From Flavobacterium sp. ACN2 (GTDB lineage Bacteria; Bacteroidota; Bacteroidia; Flavobacteriales; Flavobacteriaceae): 36,944 nt of DNA. Location: positions 1 through 36,944 of the forward strand of contig NZ_MRCM01000026.1 of assembly GCF_002303885.1 (NCBI RefSeq), given 5' to 3'. The notes below the pieces were generated by a model. It did no database searches, had not been told where the DNA came from, and saw nothing but the letters and a program-made list of their open reading frames with translations. How positions within the stretch are numbered: the first letter of the stretch is position 1; each line of letters starts with the position of its first letter. The position numbers were made by a program, and so were the translations under genes. Shown in pieces: positions 16,876-24,606 of the stretch.

Positions 16876-18009
16876 ATGTCAACAACAAAAATACAACTGA
16901 ATACCATTGAAGAAGCTATAGAAGATATTCGTCAAGGTAAAGTAATCATTGTAGTCGATGATGAGGATCGCGAAAATGAAGGTGATTTTTTGGCTGCTGC
17001 CGAAAAAGTAACTCCAGAAATGATCAACTTTATGGCTACTCATGGACGTGGATTAATCTGTACACCACTAACAGAAAGCCGATGCAAGGAGTTGGATCTT
17101 CGTGCAATGGTTACCAACAATACAGATCACATGGAAACTGCTTTTACGGTTTCTGTTGATTTAAAAGGTCAAGGAGTTACAACTGGAATTTCTGCAGCAG
17201 ATAGATCAAAAACAGTTCAATCTTTAGTTGATCCTAATACAAAACCACACGATTTAGCTCGTCCTGGTCATATTTTTCCTTTAATTGCTAAACAAGGTGG
17301 TGTTTTAAGAAGAACTGGACATACTGAAGCGGCAATTGACTTTGCACGTTTGGCAGGATTTAAACCTGCTGGTGTAATCTGCGAAATTTTGAACGAAGAC
17401 GGAACAATGTCTCGTTTGCCAGAATTGATTAAAGTGGCAAAAAAATTCGATTTAAAATTAGTTTCTATCGAAGATTTAGTCGCCTATAGAATGCAGCACG
17501 ATAGTTTGATTGTTAAAAAAGAAGATTTCGATATCGAAACTCGTTTTGGAACTTTCCGTTTAAGAGCTTACGAACAAACTACCAACAAACAAATTCATAT
17601 TGCTTTAACTAAAGGAACTTGGAATCTTGGCGAACCTATTTTGACCAGAATTCACTCTTCTCAGGTAAACAACGATTTATTAGGCACATTGACTAATAAT
17701 GCAGAACAGCAATTAGACGATATGTTTAAAGTGATTAATGAAAACGGAAAAGGTGCTGTTATCTTTATCAATCAAGATATGACCGCTGTAAACCTTTTGA
17801 ACAGAATTTCTGAGCTTAAAACATTACAATCTAACGGAACTTTAAAAGCTCCAAAAGTGATTATTGACAGCAAAGATTACGGAATCGGAGCTCAAATTCT
17901 TCATGATATAGATATTTCTAAAATAAGATTGGTTTCGAATACAGAACAAACAAAACGAGTGGGTATGATTGGATACGGGCTTGAAATTACAGAATACGTT
18001 AATTATTAA
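16876..18009 (+). CDS. ribB: DHBP synthase with degenerate GTP cyclohydrolase II domain (RibBX-like)
   Basis: The N-terminal half (about residues 1-205) is an intact 3,4-dihydroxy-2-butanone-4-phosphate synthase for riboflavin synthesis, with VVDDEDRENEGDF (26-38), DRSKTVQSLVDP and RRTGHTEAAIDFARLAG. The C-terminal half aligns with GTP cyclohydrolase II (RibA), but its zinc motif is lost. In the block starting His260-Ser261, the three positions that are Cys in RibA are Gln263, Asn274 and Ala276. The RQEGR-type catalytic loop reads INQDMTAVNLL. It should therefore lack GTP cyclohydrolase activity, like RibBX proteins. GAQILHDIDI and GYGLEI at the end keep the fold. It starts 2 bases after the LptF/G gene. 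Confidence 0.93.
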   Translation: MSTTKIQLNTIEEAIEDIRQGKVIIVVDDEDRENEGDFLAAAEKVTPEMINFMATHGRGLICTPLTESRCKELDLRAMVTNNTDHMETAFTVSVDLKGQGVTTGISAADRSKTVQSLVDPNTKPHDLARPGHIFPLIAKQGGVLRRTGHTEAAIDFARLAGFKPAGVICEILNEDGTMSRLPELIKVAKKFDLKLVSIEDLVAYRMQHDSLIVKKEDFDIETRFGTFRLRAYEQTTNKQIHIALTKGTWNLGEPILTRIHSSQVNNDLLGTLTNNAEQQLDDMFKVINENGKGAVIFINQDMTAVNLLNRISELKTLQSNGTLKAPKVIIDSKDYGIGAQILHDIDISKIRLVSNTEQTKRVGMIGYGLEITEYVNY

Positions 18010-18010
18010 T

Positions 18011-18409
18011 ATGGGAACAGTAGAAGAAAGAATTCAGAAATCGGAAACTCGTATTTTTAAAGCCGTTTTCCCTAGTACAACGAATCATTACGACACTTTA
18101 TTTGGAGGAACTGCTCTTCATTTAATGGATGAAGTTGCTTTTATCTGCGCGACTCGATTCAGCCGTAAAAAAGTTGTTACGATTTCTACAGGACAAATTG
18201 ACTTTAAAAAAGCAATTCCTGCTGGTACATTAATTGAATTAGTAGCAAAAGTAGACAGCGTTGGAAGAACCAGCTGTAAAATTCACGTCGATATTTTCAT
18301 GGAACAAATGTATTCTGAACTTCGCGAAACGGTAGTTTCAGGAACTTTTTCGTTTGTTGCTGTTGACGAGCACAAAAAACCAACGCCAATTTTAGACGAT
18401 TTAGATTAA
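18011..18409 (+). CDS. Acyl-CoA thioesterase, hotdog fold (YciA/BACH type)
   Basis: A 132-residue single hotdog-domain thioesterase, which would hydrolyse acyl-CoA to the free acid and CoA. The motif NHYDTLFGGTALHLMDEVAF (about residues 26-45) carries the central-helix Asp typical of acyl-CoA hydrolases, and TISTGQIDFKKAIPAGTLIEL continues the fold. ATG 18011 is chosen because it begins the conserved part just one base after the ribB stop; an earlier in-frame ATG at 17969 lies within ribB. It is the last gene of the tpx-to-thioesterase run; no clear terminator follows. Confidence 0.88.
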   Translation: MGTVEERIQKSETRIFKAVFPSTTNHYDTLFGGTALHLMDEVAFICATRFSRKKVVTISTGQIDFKKAIPAGTLIELVAKVDSVGRTSCKIHVDIFMEQMYSELRETVVSGTFSFVAVDEHKKPTPILDDLD

Positions 18410-18520
18410 TTTTTCAAAAAACATCACTTTCGGAAATACTGATAATTAGACACTTGAAAATTATCTCAAAAAACTTCAAAAAAAAGTCCGAAAAAAGTTT
18501 TTATAACCGAAAAACCGTCT

Positions 18521-18528
18521 TATATTTG
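18521..18528 (+). promoter_or_regulatory. -7 box of the first tRNA-Ser promoter
   Basis: TATATTTG matches the TAnnTTTG consensus and lies 32 bases before the mature 5' end. It is followed by a leader hairpin GCAATCA-ggcaa-TGATTGC (18534-18552). The second tRNA unit has the equivalent box TATCTTTG. Confidence 0.6.
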
Positions 18529-18560
18529 CACCCGCAATCAGGCAATGATTGCGACATACT

Positions 18561-18648
18561 GGAGAAATGGCAGAGCGGTCGAATGCGGCAGTCTTGAAAA
18601 CTGTTGACTGTAACAGGTCCGGGGGTTCGAATCCCTCTTTCTCCGCCA
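18561..18648 (+). tRNA. tRNA-Ser (anticodon UGA), copy 1
   Basis: An 88-base tRNA including the encoded CCA (18646-18648). The acceptor stem GGAGAAA pairs with TTTCTCC (18638-18644), with discriminator G. The anticodon stem-loop is GCAGT-CTTGAAA-ACTGT with anticodon TGA, decoding UCA. A long variable arm (GACTGTAACAGGTC) and the T-arm GGGGGTTCGAATCCCTC complete a class II serine tRNA. A nearly identical copy lies at 25278-25365. Confidence 0.96.
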
Positions 18649-18679
18649 GTAGAAGCTTCAAAAGAAGCTTTAAAAGTCA

Positions 18680-18713
18680 AAAGCCTTTAAACACTAGTGT
18701 TTAAAGGCTTTTT
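18680..18713 (+). terminator. Terminator hairpin after tRNA-Ser copy 1
   Basis: A perfect 34-base palindrome (AAAAGCCTTTAAACAC, centre TAG, then its complement) ends in a T run. A smaller hairpin AAGCTTC-AAAAA-GAAGCTT (18653-18671) precedes it. Both hairpins are conserved, with compensatory changes, after tRNA copy 2. Confidence 0.8.
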
Positions 18714-18763
18714 CGTTTTTACACACTTTTCAAAAAGCACATGTTTTATCAAAGAACGGTTAC

Positions 18764-18970
18764 GGATCAGGTGCAAAAGTTGGGGATTAAGCAAAAAGAT
18801 TAGATAATCTGAATAAGAAAAAATCTATTTTCCTGACTCCTCTAAATTGCGATCTAAAAGCTTTTAAAAAACTTAAGGCTGTTTTTTTAGAATTTTTCCG
18901 CAAGCTTTGAGTTAGATAATTTAGGAGACAATACTCTTCAATAAATTGAACAGCATCTAATTATGAAAAC
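18764..18970. other. Gap between tRNA-Ser unit 1 and the IS3 transposase gene
   Basis: About 200 bases without a credible gene. It contains TTTTAAAAAACTTAAGGC-type A+T-rich DNA and probably the left end of the insertion sequence. Homology to the second tRNA unit stops at about 18763, so the original junction has been replaced. Confidence 0.4.
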
Positions 18971-20201
18971 ATGCAGGAAACCAGAAAAAGGTGGCCATTG
19001 GAATTTAAAATCTGTGCGGTCACAATCAGCAACCAGTACAAAAGTGTACATCGTGTAGCTCAGGAGCTTGGAGTCAGCAAAAATAGCCTGCAGCATTGGA
19101 AGAAACTTTTTAAGGATGGAAAACTTACCCTTCATGAATCATCTGATTCCTATAAAAACAGAAAAGAAATATTAAGGTTAAAAAAGGAAATTAAGAACAT
19201 CAAACTGGAACGGGATATTCTGGAAGAGGGTGCTGCATATCTTCTGCAGAAAAGACGTTTGCGGTATCAATTTATCAGAGAAAACGCCGATAAATTTCCT
19301 GTTACAAAGATGTGCAAAATTTTTCATGTAGACCCTAGCAGCTATTATAAATGGTTAAAAGGACTTCCTACAAGCAGAGCTGAACGTAAAGTATTTATAT
19401 TATCAGAGATTTCAAGAATTTATCATTGGAGTCAAGGCAGGTACGGTAGTCGAAGAATAGCCAAAGAATTATCGTCAATCAACATAAAAGCTTGCCGATC
19501 TTTTGTTGCAAAGATAATGCTCGAAAATAATATGCCTAGGATTCCAAAATTAAAATTTAAAAGAACTACAATCTCCTCTCCCAAATATCCTGCAGCAGCA
19601 AATTTATTAAATCAGAATTTTAAAGTAAGTAACCAAAATCAGGTATGGGTATCCGACATTACCTATATTCGAACTAAAAAAGGCTGGGCATATCTTACTG
19701 CTGTTATAGATCTCTTTGATCGTAAAGTAGTAGGATGGTCTTTAAGTGAAACCCTGAAGACAATGGATACAACCATTGTTGCCTTTAAACAAGCCTTGCG
19801 TAATCGTCCTTTAACTAGTAACCAGAAATTAATTTTTCATTCAGACCGAGGGATTCAGTATGCTTGTAAAGATTTTGTTTCCACATTATCAAAAAGTAAT
19901 CAAATCGCCCAAAGTATGAGCAGAAAGGGCAATTGCTATGATAATGCTGTCGCTGAGAGTTTTTTCAAAACATTAAAAACAGAATTAATTTACCAAAACA
20001 ATTATACAACAATAAAAAAAGCAAAAAAGTCAGTCATTGACTATATCAAAAATTTCTATAATCGATACAGAAGACATTCTGCGCTTGGAAACCTGACAAT
20101 CGAGGAATTTCAAAAACAGTATCTTATTACAAAATAGATTCCATTGCTTTTATAGCAGCTTATTTGAACTGCTAACTAACCATTTAAGTAATTCTTTGTC
20201 A
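18927..20201 (+). mobile_element. IS3-family (IS150-like) insertion sequence, ends tentative
   Basis: A complete transposase gene (18971-20137) identifies an IS3-family element. The ends are not certain. The best candidate pair is GACAATACTCTTCAAT at 18927 and the inverse complement of the right side, GACAAAGAATTACTTAAAT, ending at 20200; these share GACAA and a gapped CTTnAAT. No target-site duplication is obvious with these limits. The resulting 1.27 kb length is normal for IS3 elements. Confidence 0.45.
18971..20137 (+). CDS. IS3-family transposase, single uninterrupted frame
   Basis: This 388-residue protein combines what most IS3 elements split into OrfA and OrfB. Residues about 1-60 form a helix-turn-helix (VHRVAQELGVSKNSLQHWKK). 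About 60-95 is a leucine-zipper-like coiled coil (ILRLKKEIKNIKLERDILEE). About 100-150 is an HTH_21-like region. The rest is the rve integrase core, with catalytic Asp229 (WVSDITYI), Asp292 (HSDRGIQYA) and Glu329 (NAVAESFFKTLKTE). All three acidic residues are present, so it could be active. No -1 frameshift is needed between the two parts. It lies just inside the tRNA-Ser-bounded region and may have disrupted the original island end. Confidence 0.93.
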   Translation: MQETRKRWPLEFKICAVTISNQYKSVHRVAQELGVSKNSLQHWKKLFKDGKLTLHESSDSYKNRKEILRLKKEIKNIKLERDILEEGAAYLLQKRRLRYQFIRENADKFPVTKMCKIFHVDPSSYYKWLKGLPTSRAERKVFILSEISRIYHWSQGRYGSRRIAKELSSINIKACRSFVAKIMLENNMPRIPKLKFKRTTISSPKYPAAANLLNQNFKVSNQNQVWVSDITYIRTKKGWAYLTAVIDLFDRKVVGWSLSETLKTMDTTIVAFKQALRNRPLTSNQKLIFHSDRGIQYACKDFVSTLSKSNQIAQSMSRKGNCYDNAVAESFFKTLKTELIYQNNYTTIKKAKKSVIDYIKNFYNRYRRHSALGNLTIEEFQKQYLITK

Positions 20202-20952
20202 TAAAAAAGGAATACCTTTGTCTATGAATTAATTAAGAATTATAACGTCAATTTAAACGTATTTAAACCAATCTGAAACTTTCAATATTTATAAAAATAG
20301 CGAAAATGTTCATGGCAGAATCGTGGCAGATGATGTTTTAAAATTATAACCCCAGCAGAACCAAGGGTTGAGAACTTTGGGTTCGAATTGCAGAGCGTCC
20401 CTATTCAAATTAAAAAATATGTAAATTGTTCCAAGAATAGTTAGATTATTTTCATATTTAGCGACTTATTAATTTACTGTTCTAATAAAGCCAATTACTA
20501 GTTTATTTCTAAAAAATTTATAGCCTTTTATCACATTATTAAAAGTTATAAAATCATTGTCATCTCTCGTTATAAAAATTATTATGTTTTCCATTTTAAT
20601 CAATTAAGAAATATAGTAATATACTGAGACCTTGCGCAATCAATTTATGCCGACCTCATTTAAGTATAAAAGATGAAAAAATCATTTTCGGATTAAGTCA
20701 ATCAACTTATAAAAAATGGTTTTTCCACTATTAGAGCCTTCAAAATTATTCGATCTTGAAGGCTCTTTTACGATTTACAAAGACCTAAACGCAATTTTTT
20801 AACGGCATGGGTGATAATTTTATTTTTTTTAAACACTAAAAATCAAGTAATTATACGTAACGCCTTTAATTTTTAAATGCTTTAATTTACCCTAAAATAA
20901 AAAGCAGCAGGAAAATAAAATATTGTTTTAATAATTCTAAAATTAATTCTTT
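20202..20952. other. Gap without genes, A+T-rich, with one T-arm-like remnant
   Basis: I see no credible gene in these 750 bases. At 20379-20402 the stretch GGGTTCGAATTGCAGAGCG resembles the T-arm and 3' end of a tRNA, and GGCAGAATCGTGGCAGAT lies just upstream (about 20313-20331). These could be traces of an old attachment site. A terminator-like hairpin follows at 20733. Confidence 0.35.
20733..20770 (+). terminator. Terminator-like hairpin
   Basis: AGAGCCTTCAA (20733-20743) pairs perfectly with TTGAAGGCTCT (20756-20766) around a 12-base loop and is followed by TTTT. No gene ends nearby, so it may mark an eroded gene or an unrecognised RNA. Confidence 0.55.
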
Positions 20953-21552
20953 ATGATATTAAATAGAAATTTTATAGCATTTTCTTTATTATGTATGATA
21001 CTTACTAGTTGCGGTTCGGCCTCAGATCGAAAGACATCTACATCCGACTCCGCTTGGCCACCAGTGGTATCTTCAGATTGTCAGTATGGCATTCAGACTT
21101 TTAATAAAATGGCTTCAACAGCAATAATGAATGAAATCAAGGATATTAAAATTTCTAAAGGCCACATCCCGCAAGATTTAATAGTATTGTATCCTAAAGC
21201 AAAAGAAGCATGGAATCGCGCATTGGGGACCAATGTTTACTCCAGCCAGTACAGCTGCACTACCCTTAGCTCTCTGCCTAAGATATCTGATATAAATCCT
21301 GCCGCACTGGAAGAATATCAGCAGTTTTTCTTTTATCTGGCAGAATATAAATACGGGCCATATCCAACTCAAAGTAGAGACCAATTCAGGAAACTTGCAT
21401 GGATTGAGAAAGCCGACTGCAAAAAAAGAATGGAAAGTACTGTAAGGGCCACTTTAATATCAAACTGCCATGGCGATTTTGAAGATTTGAACAAACTGTT
21501 AAAACCTGTTTTCTTACCAGAAAATATTGAAGACTGCCTGACGGCTGATTAA
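20953..21552 (+). CDS. Hypothetical lipoprotein, 199 aa
   Basis: A signal peptide with a lipobox (residues 10-20, FSLLCMILTSC, lipidated Cys20) marks a lipoprotein. The following Gly-Ser-Ala-Ser-Asp linker is typical for sorting to the outer membrane in Bacteroidota. The mature part is mostly helical, with six further Cys (in SDCQYG, YSCTTL, ADCKKR, SNCHGD, EDCLTA) that could form disulfides; this is many for an A+T-rich Flavobacterium-type protein. I do not recognise a family. It is the first cargo gene of the region between the two tRNA-Ser copies, 136 bases from the next gene. Confidence 0.75.
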   Translation: MILNRNFIAFSLLCMILTSCGSASDRKTSTSDSAWPPVVSSDCQYGIQTFNKMASTAIMNEIKDIKISKGHIPQDLIVLYPKAKEAWNRALGTNVYSSQYSCTTLSSLPKISDINPAALEEYQQFFFYLAEYKYGPYPTQSRDQFRKLAWIEKADCKKRMESTVRATLISNCHGDFEDLNKLLKPVFLPENIEDCLTAD

Positions 21553-21688
21553 ATTTGGTCAAAAGATTTATTAAAAATTATTTTAAGCTTCCCGTTTAGT
21601 GCACATTATGACCGTCAACAGTCCTCAATAAAACTCCATTGCATAATGAATACAATAGATAGATTTATTAACCATAACCAATAAAAAT

Positions 21689-22009
21689 ATGAGTGCAGCT
21701 TTACAAATCTACAATGCCACCGGCGAAAATGTGAGACCTCAGTATCAAAAAACCGCTTCCTGGGTTTGGTCAGCAATACTTTTAATTTTATTTGTATTTG
21801 TCAGGGCCAAAGGAACAACTTCGGATGAAACCCCAAATGTACAATGGGCATCAATGATAATAGCAGCAGTATCATTCATAATCTGGGTTTATATGTTTGG
21901 AGGGAAATCCATCACTGATCTTCCTTTTTATCAAGCTTATATCGCCAGCTTAACTGTACTGTTATGGACATTTGCTGTTCCATATTTCTATAAAGGCGAC
22001 CAGACATAA
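21689..22009 (+). CDS. Small membrane protein, 106 aa
   Basis: Three hydrophobic segments are visible: about residues 25-40 (VWSAILLILFVFVRAK), 54-71 (ASMIIAAVSFIIWVYMF) and 84-100 (YIASLTVLLWTFAVPYFY). A hydrophilic N-terminus precedes them and a short charged tail follows. No signal peptide cleavage site or known motif is present. It resembles small accessory inner-membrane subunits, but no family is recognised. It lies between two lipoprotein genes on the same strand; the spacers of 136 and 171 bases leave room for separate promoters. Confidence 0.7.
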   Translation: MSAALQIYNATGENVRPQYQKTASWVWSAILLILFVFVRAKGTTSDETPNVQWASMIIAAVSFIIWVYMFGGKSITDLPFYQAYIASLTVLLWTFAVPYFYKGDQT

Positions 22010-22180
22010 AGCACTTCAGAAATATCATACATAGATATTCAGAATCAGCTTTTTTTTACCTAAGTCGCAAATCAGTATAAATCCACATCAACCTTTATTA
22101 TGTGATGAAATTGACGAAAATAAACTCTCAACAATCTGACAAGAAACACACTACACTAGATTAACCCTAAAGCCACAATC

Positions 22181-23686
22181 ATGAAAACTCATTACTATCT
22201 TTTGCTTGCTGCCTCCCTGCTGCTTGCATCCTGCGCAAATCAAAATCGGGTAACAAAAATAACTTTTGACAATGAAACCCATACCTCTACCTTTCATGGT
22301 GAAGTTATAGAGGCTGGTCAGGTGAAGGAAGTGCCGATAAAACAAGATGACGCTTTTGTCAGGGAAGGCTCCGATATTCAAATTATCGTGCAGAATTTTA
22401 ATCCAATGAACCACGAATTTACTCTGCAGCAAGAAAACGACGTCTTGTACTATACCGCTCCAATGGCCCAGACCAATGTGCTTACGAGCTTCATCGCGGC
22501 AGCAAATGGGCAGCAGGTAATAAATCCTGCACCTAATAACCCTAATAAAAAAGATAAAAATGATCCTGCAAAATGCATATTAATTGATGACGTTAACCGG
22601 ACAGAGAAGGCTTTATTAAAAAGTATTGAACAATTTAATCAATTTTACAATGGCATAGTATCCTTAAATAATAAAATTGATTCCTATAAGGTATATCCAA
22701 AACTTAATAAGGCATCTTTACATTGTGATTTGGACAACGCCGTAAATGTGATCAAAAGTAATTATGTAGATGCTTCAAGAATTGACGCGATTGTCTGCTC
22801 AGGCAGTCCTGCCAATTATGTATTTGTTAATGCGGCAGAAGCAAATAATTTTTCTCTGCAAAAAGACAGACATGCTGCAGCCATTCAAACAAAAATTGAT
22901 GAACTTGAAAAAAGTATCGCCAAAAATAAAGCCTCGACGACTAAATGTCTTGGCCAGGCGGGGGGGGTGTCGTCCACGCTGGATCAGTCCATTACCAGGG
23001 CAAAAGCATTAAAAGATGAAATTAATACAAAACTTTCTTCAAATATAGATATCGTTGCAACTAAACTCAGCGCAATCAACGCATTGCAATTCACTTTCAG
23101 CCCCTCCAGAGCTCATGTAGGAGAAACAGACGAACTGGTCCTTAAGATGTCAGTAAAAGACAACGTTAGAAACAACACTATTGTTTATAATCTGGCACAT
23201 CTGCCGGTATATAAATCAATAAAAATCGACTACTCGGCAGGTGCTTTTTTCAGTGGACTATACGATGAAAGTTTTACAAAGACAATAAGCAGCACCACAA
23301 CAGACAACACGGTTGATCCCCCTGTGAGCACAAATCACTATACTTTACATAGATTTGATGGCGGAGGCCTGTCATATGGCGCAATGGCATTTATTAACTT
23401 TCACTCACAACTTGCTTCTCCCGTAAATTATGGAATTTCACTGGGTGGGGGATTAAGATTTAATCAGACGACAAAATTTGTATTAGCCCCTACAGGGAGT
23501 CTTTTTTTCGGTAAATATCAAAGACTCATTGTCCATGTGGGCTACGCAATTTCACAGGTCGAAAGAATTTATTCCATATATGGAGATGAATCATTTACAG
23601 ATTCTAATTACGCCCCTGATATTAAGCAGGTGGTAAAGGGAAGCTTCCTATTTGCCATCTCATGGAATTTATCAAGAACCAAATAA
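22181..23686 (+). CDS. Large lipoprotein with coiled-coil and barrel-like C-terminal half
   Basis: A 501-residue lipoprotein (lipobox LLLASC, Cys18). Residues about 20-105 look beta-rich. About 145-290 is a helical region with heptad-like stretches (IQTKIDELEKSIAKNKA). About 310-501 alternates hydrophobic and polar residues and ends with LLFAISWNLS-type strands (ISLGGGLRFNQTTKF, VLAPTGSLFFGKYQRLIVHV), suggestive of an outer-membrane-associated sheet. No family is recognised. An eight-G run inside the gene (22960-22967) is a possible frameshift hotspot. It ends 8 bases before the next gene, so the two probably share a transcript. Confidence 0.75.
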   Translation: MKTHYYLLLAASLLLASCANQNRVTKITFDNETHTSTFHGEVIEAGQVKEVPIKQDDAFVREGSDIQIIVQNFNPMNHEFTLQQENDVLYYTAPMAQTNVLTSFIAAANGQQVINPAPNNPNKKDKNDPAKCILIDDVNRTEKALLKSIEQFNQFYNGIVSLNNKIDSYKVYPKLNKASLHCDLDNAVNVIKSNYVDASRIDAIVCSGSPANYVFVNAAEANNFSLQKDRHAAAIQTKIDELEKSIAKNKASTTKCLGQAGGVSSTLDQSITRAKALKDEINTKLSSNIDIVATKLSAINALQFTFSPSRAHVGETDELVLKMSVKDNVRNNTIVYNLAHLPVYKSIKIDYSAGAFFSGLYDESFTKTISSTTTDNTVDPPVSTNHYTLHRFDGGGLSYGAMAFINFHSQLASPVNYGISLGGGLRFNQTTKFVLAPTGSLFFGKYQRLIVHVGYAISQVERIYSIYGDESFTDSNYAPDIKQVVKGSFLFAISWNLSRTK

Positions 23687-23694
23687 TTTAGATC

Positions 23695-24606
23695 ATGGGA
23701 AAAGTTAAGAAAGAAACGCAAGAACTGAATGAACTTCCAGTTGCACCGGGAGGATTCAAGCCGCAAGAAAATATTCATCTTTTAAAAAAGGGCTGCCATA
23801 TAAAAGTTGTTAAAGGAAAAATACTTGAAGTTCAAACAGAAAATAAGAAAGTTATAAAAGAATTTGGAAAGGCAGATTTAAAAAAAACAAATAATTTTGA
23901 AAATAAACTTCTGATCAGATCTGAAAAAATTACTTTACAAGAAGATTTACTGGGCCTTCCTATCTCTAATAGATGGATAGTCTATTCTGGCTGGATGAAC
24001 AAAAGCGGAGCACCTATAACCTATTTTAAAACTAGATGGAAAGTTCCTCAGCATCCATCAACAAATAATGGCCAGGTTATATTTTTATTCAACGGCATTC
24101 AGAATAAATCCTCTGCATATATACTGCAGCCAGTTCTGCAGTGGGGCAAATCAAATGCCGGCGGAGGAAACTTCTGGTCAATTACAAATTGGTTTGTCAC
24201 GCAGGGTGATAAAGGCAATGCAATTTTTAAGGAATTGGTAGCTGTCAATCCTGGTGACATAATCGAAGGCATCATGGTATTGACAAAAAATAAAGGATCG
24301 AAATTTTCATATAAATCTTCCTTTACAGATTACCCGCAGTGTGATTTAGAAATTGAAGGAATCGATGAACTCTGCTGGGCGAATGAAACTTTGGAATGCT
24401 ATGACCTCTATAAGTTCTCCGATTATCCAAATACTAATGTTACTGAAATGACTGATATTGAAATAAGAACTGGTAATAAACAGCCTACCATTAAATGGGA
24501 TATTCATAACGACGTTACTGATAATGGACAGCATTGTACAATTAAAAGCAATAGTTCAACAAATGGCGCAGTAAGCCTATATTATAATAATGAGCAACTT
24601 GCTTAG
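23695..24606 (+). CDS. Cytoplasmic-type protein resembling eqolisin/ConA-like fold proteins
   Basis: A 303-residue protein without a signal peptide. Residues about 100-215 contain GWMNKSG, TRWKVPQHPS, IFLFNGIQN, ILQPVLQWGKS, NFWSITNWFV and VNPGDIIEGIMVL. This order resembles the glutamic peptidase (G1, eqolisin) and related ConA-like jelly-roll proteins found in fungi and some bacteria, as judged from memory. The block ILQPVLQ.G..GGG.W is the strongest match. Whether the catalytic Gln/Glu pair is present cannot be decided by eye. The gene follows the 501-residue lipoprotein gene by 8 bases; lack of an export signal beside an exported partner is odd. Confidence 0.65.
   Translation: MGKVKKETQELNELPVAPGGFKPQENIHLLKKGCHIKVVKGKILEVQTENKKVIKEFGKADLKKTNNFENKLLIRSEKITLQEDLLGLPISNRWIVYSGWMNKSGAPITYFKTRWKVPQHPSTNNGQVIFLFNGIQNKSSAYILQPVLQWGKSNAGGGNFWSITNWFVTQGDKGNAIFKELVAVNPGDIIEGIMVLTKNKGSKFSYKSSFTDYPQCDLEIEGIDELCWANETLECYDLYKFSDYPNTNVTEMTDIEIRTGNKQPTIKWDIHNDVTDNGQHCTIKSNSSTNGAVSLYYNNEQLA

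Larger units (their letters stand above)
18513..18763. repeat. Duplicated tRNA-Ser unit, copy 1 (copy 2 at about 25230-25474)
   Basis: About 245 bases containing promoter, leader hairpin, tRNA-Ser, trailer hairpin, terminator and a short downstream stretch (ending near TATCAAAGAACG) recur at 25230-25474. Within the tRNA, 74 consecutive bases are identical (18566-18639). Outside it the copies are clearly related but diverged, so this is an old duplication or two related insertions. Confidence 0.75.

Noticed and set aside
18476..18661. Antisense frame across tRNA-Ser (and its twin at 25196-25378)
   Set aside because: Both frames are the reverse complement of the tRNA gene; their similarity comes from the tRNA duplication, not from coding.
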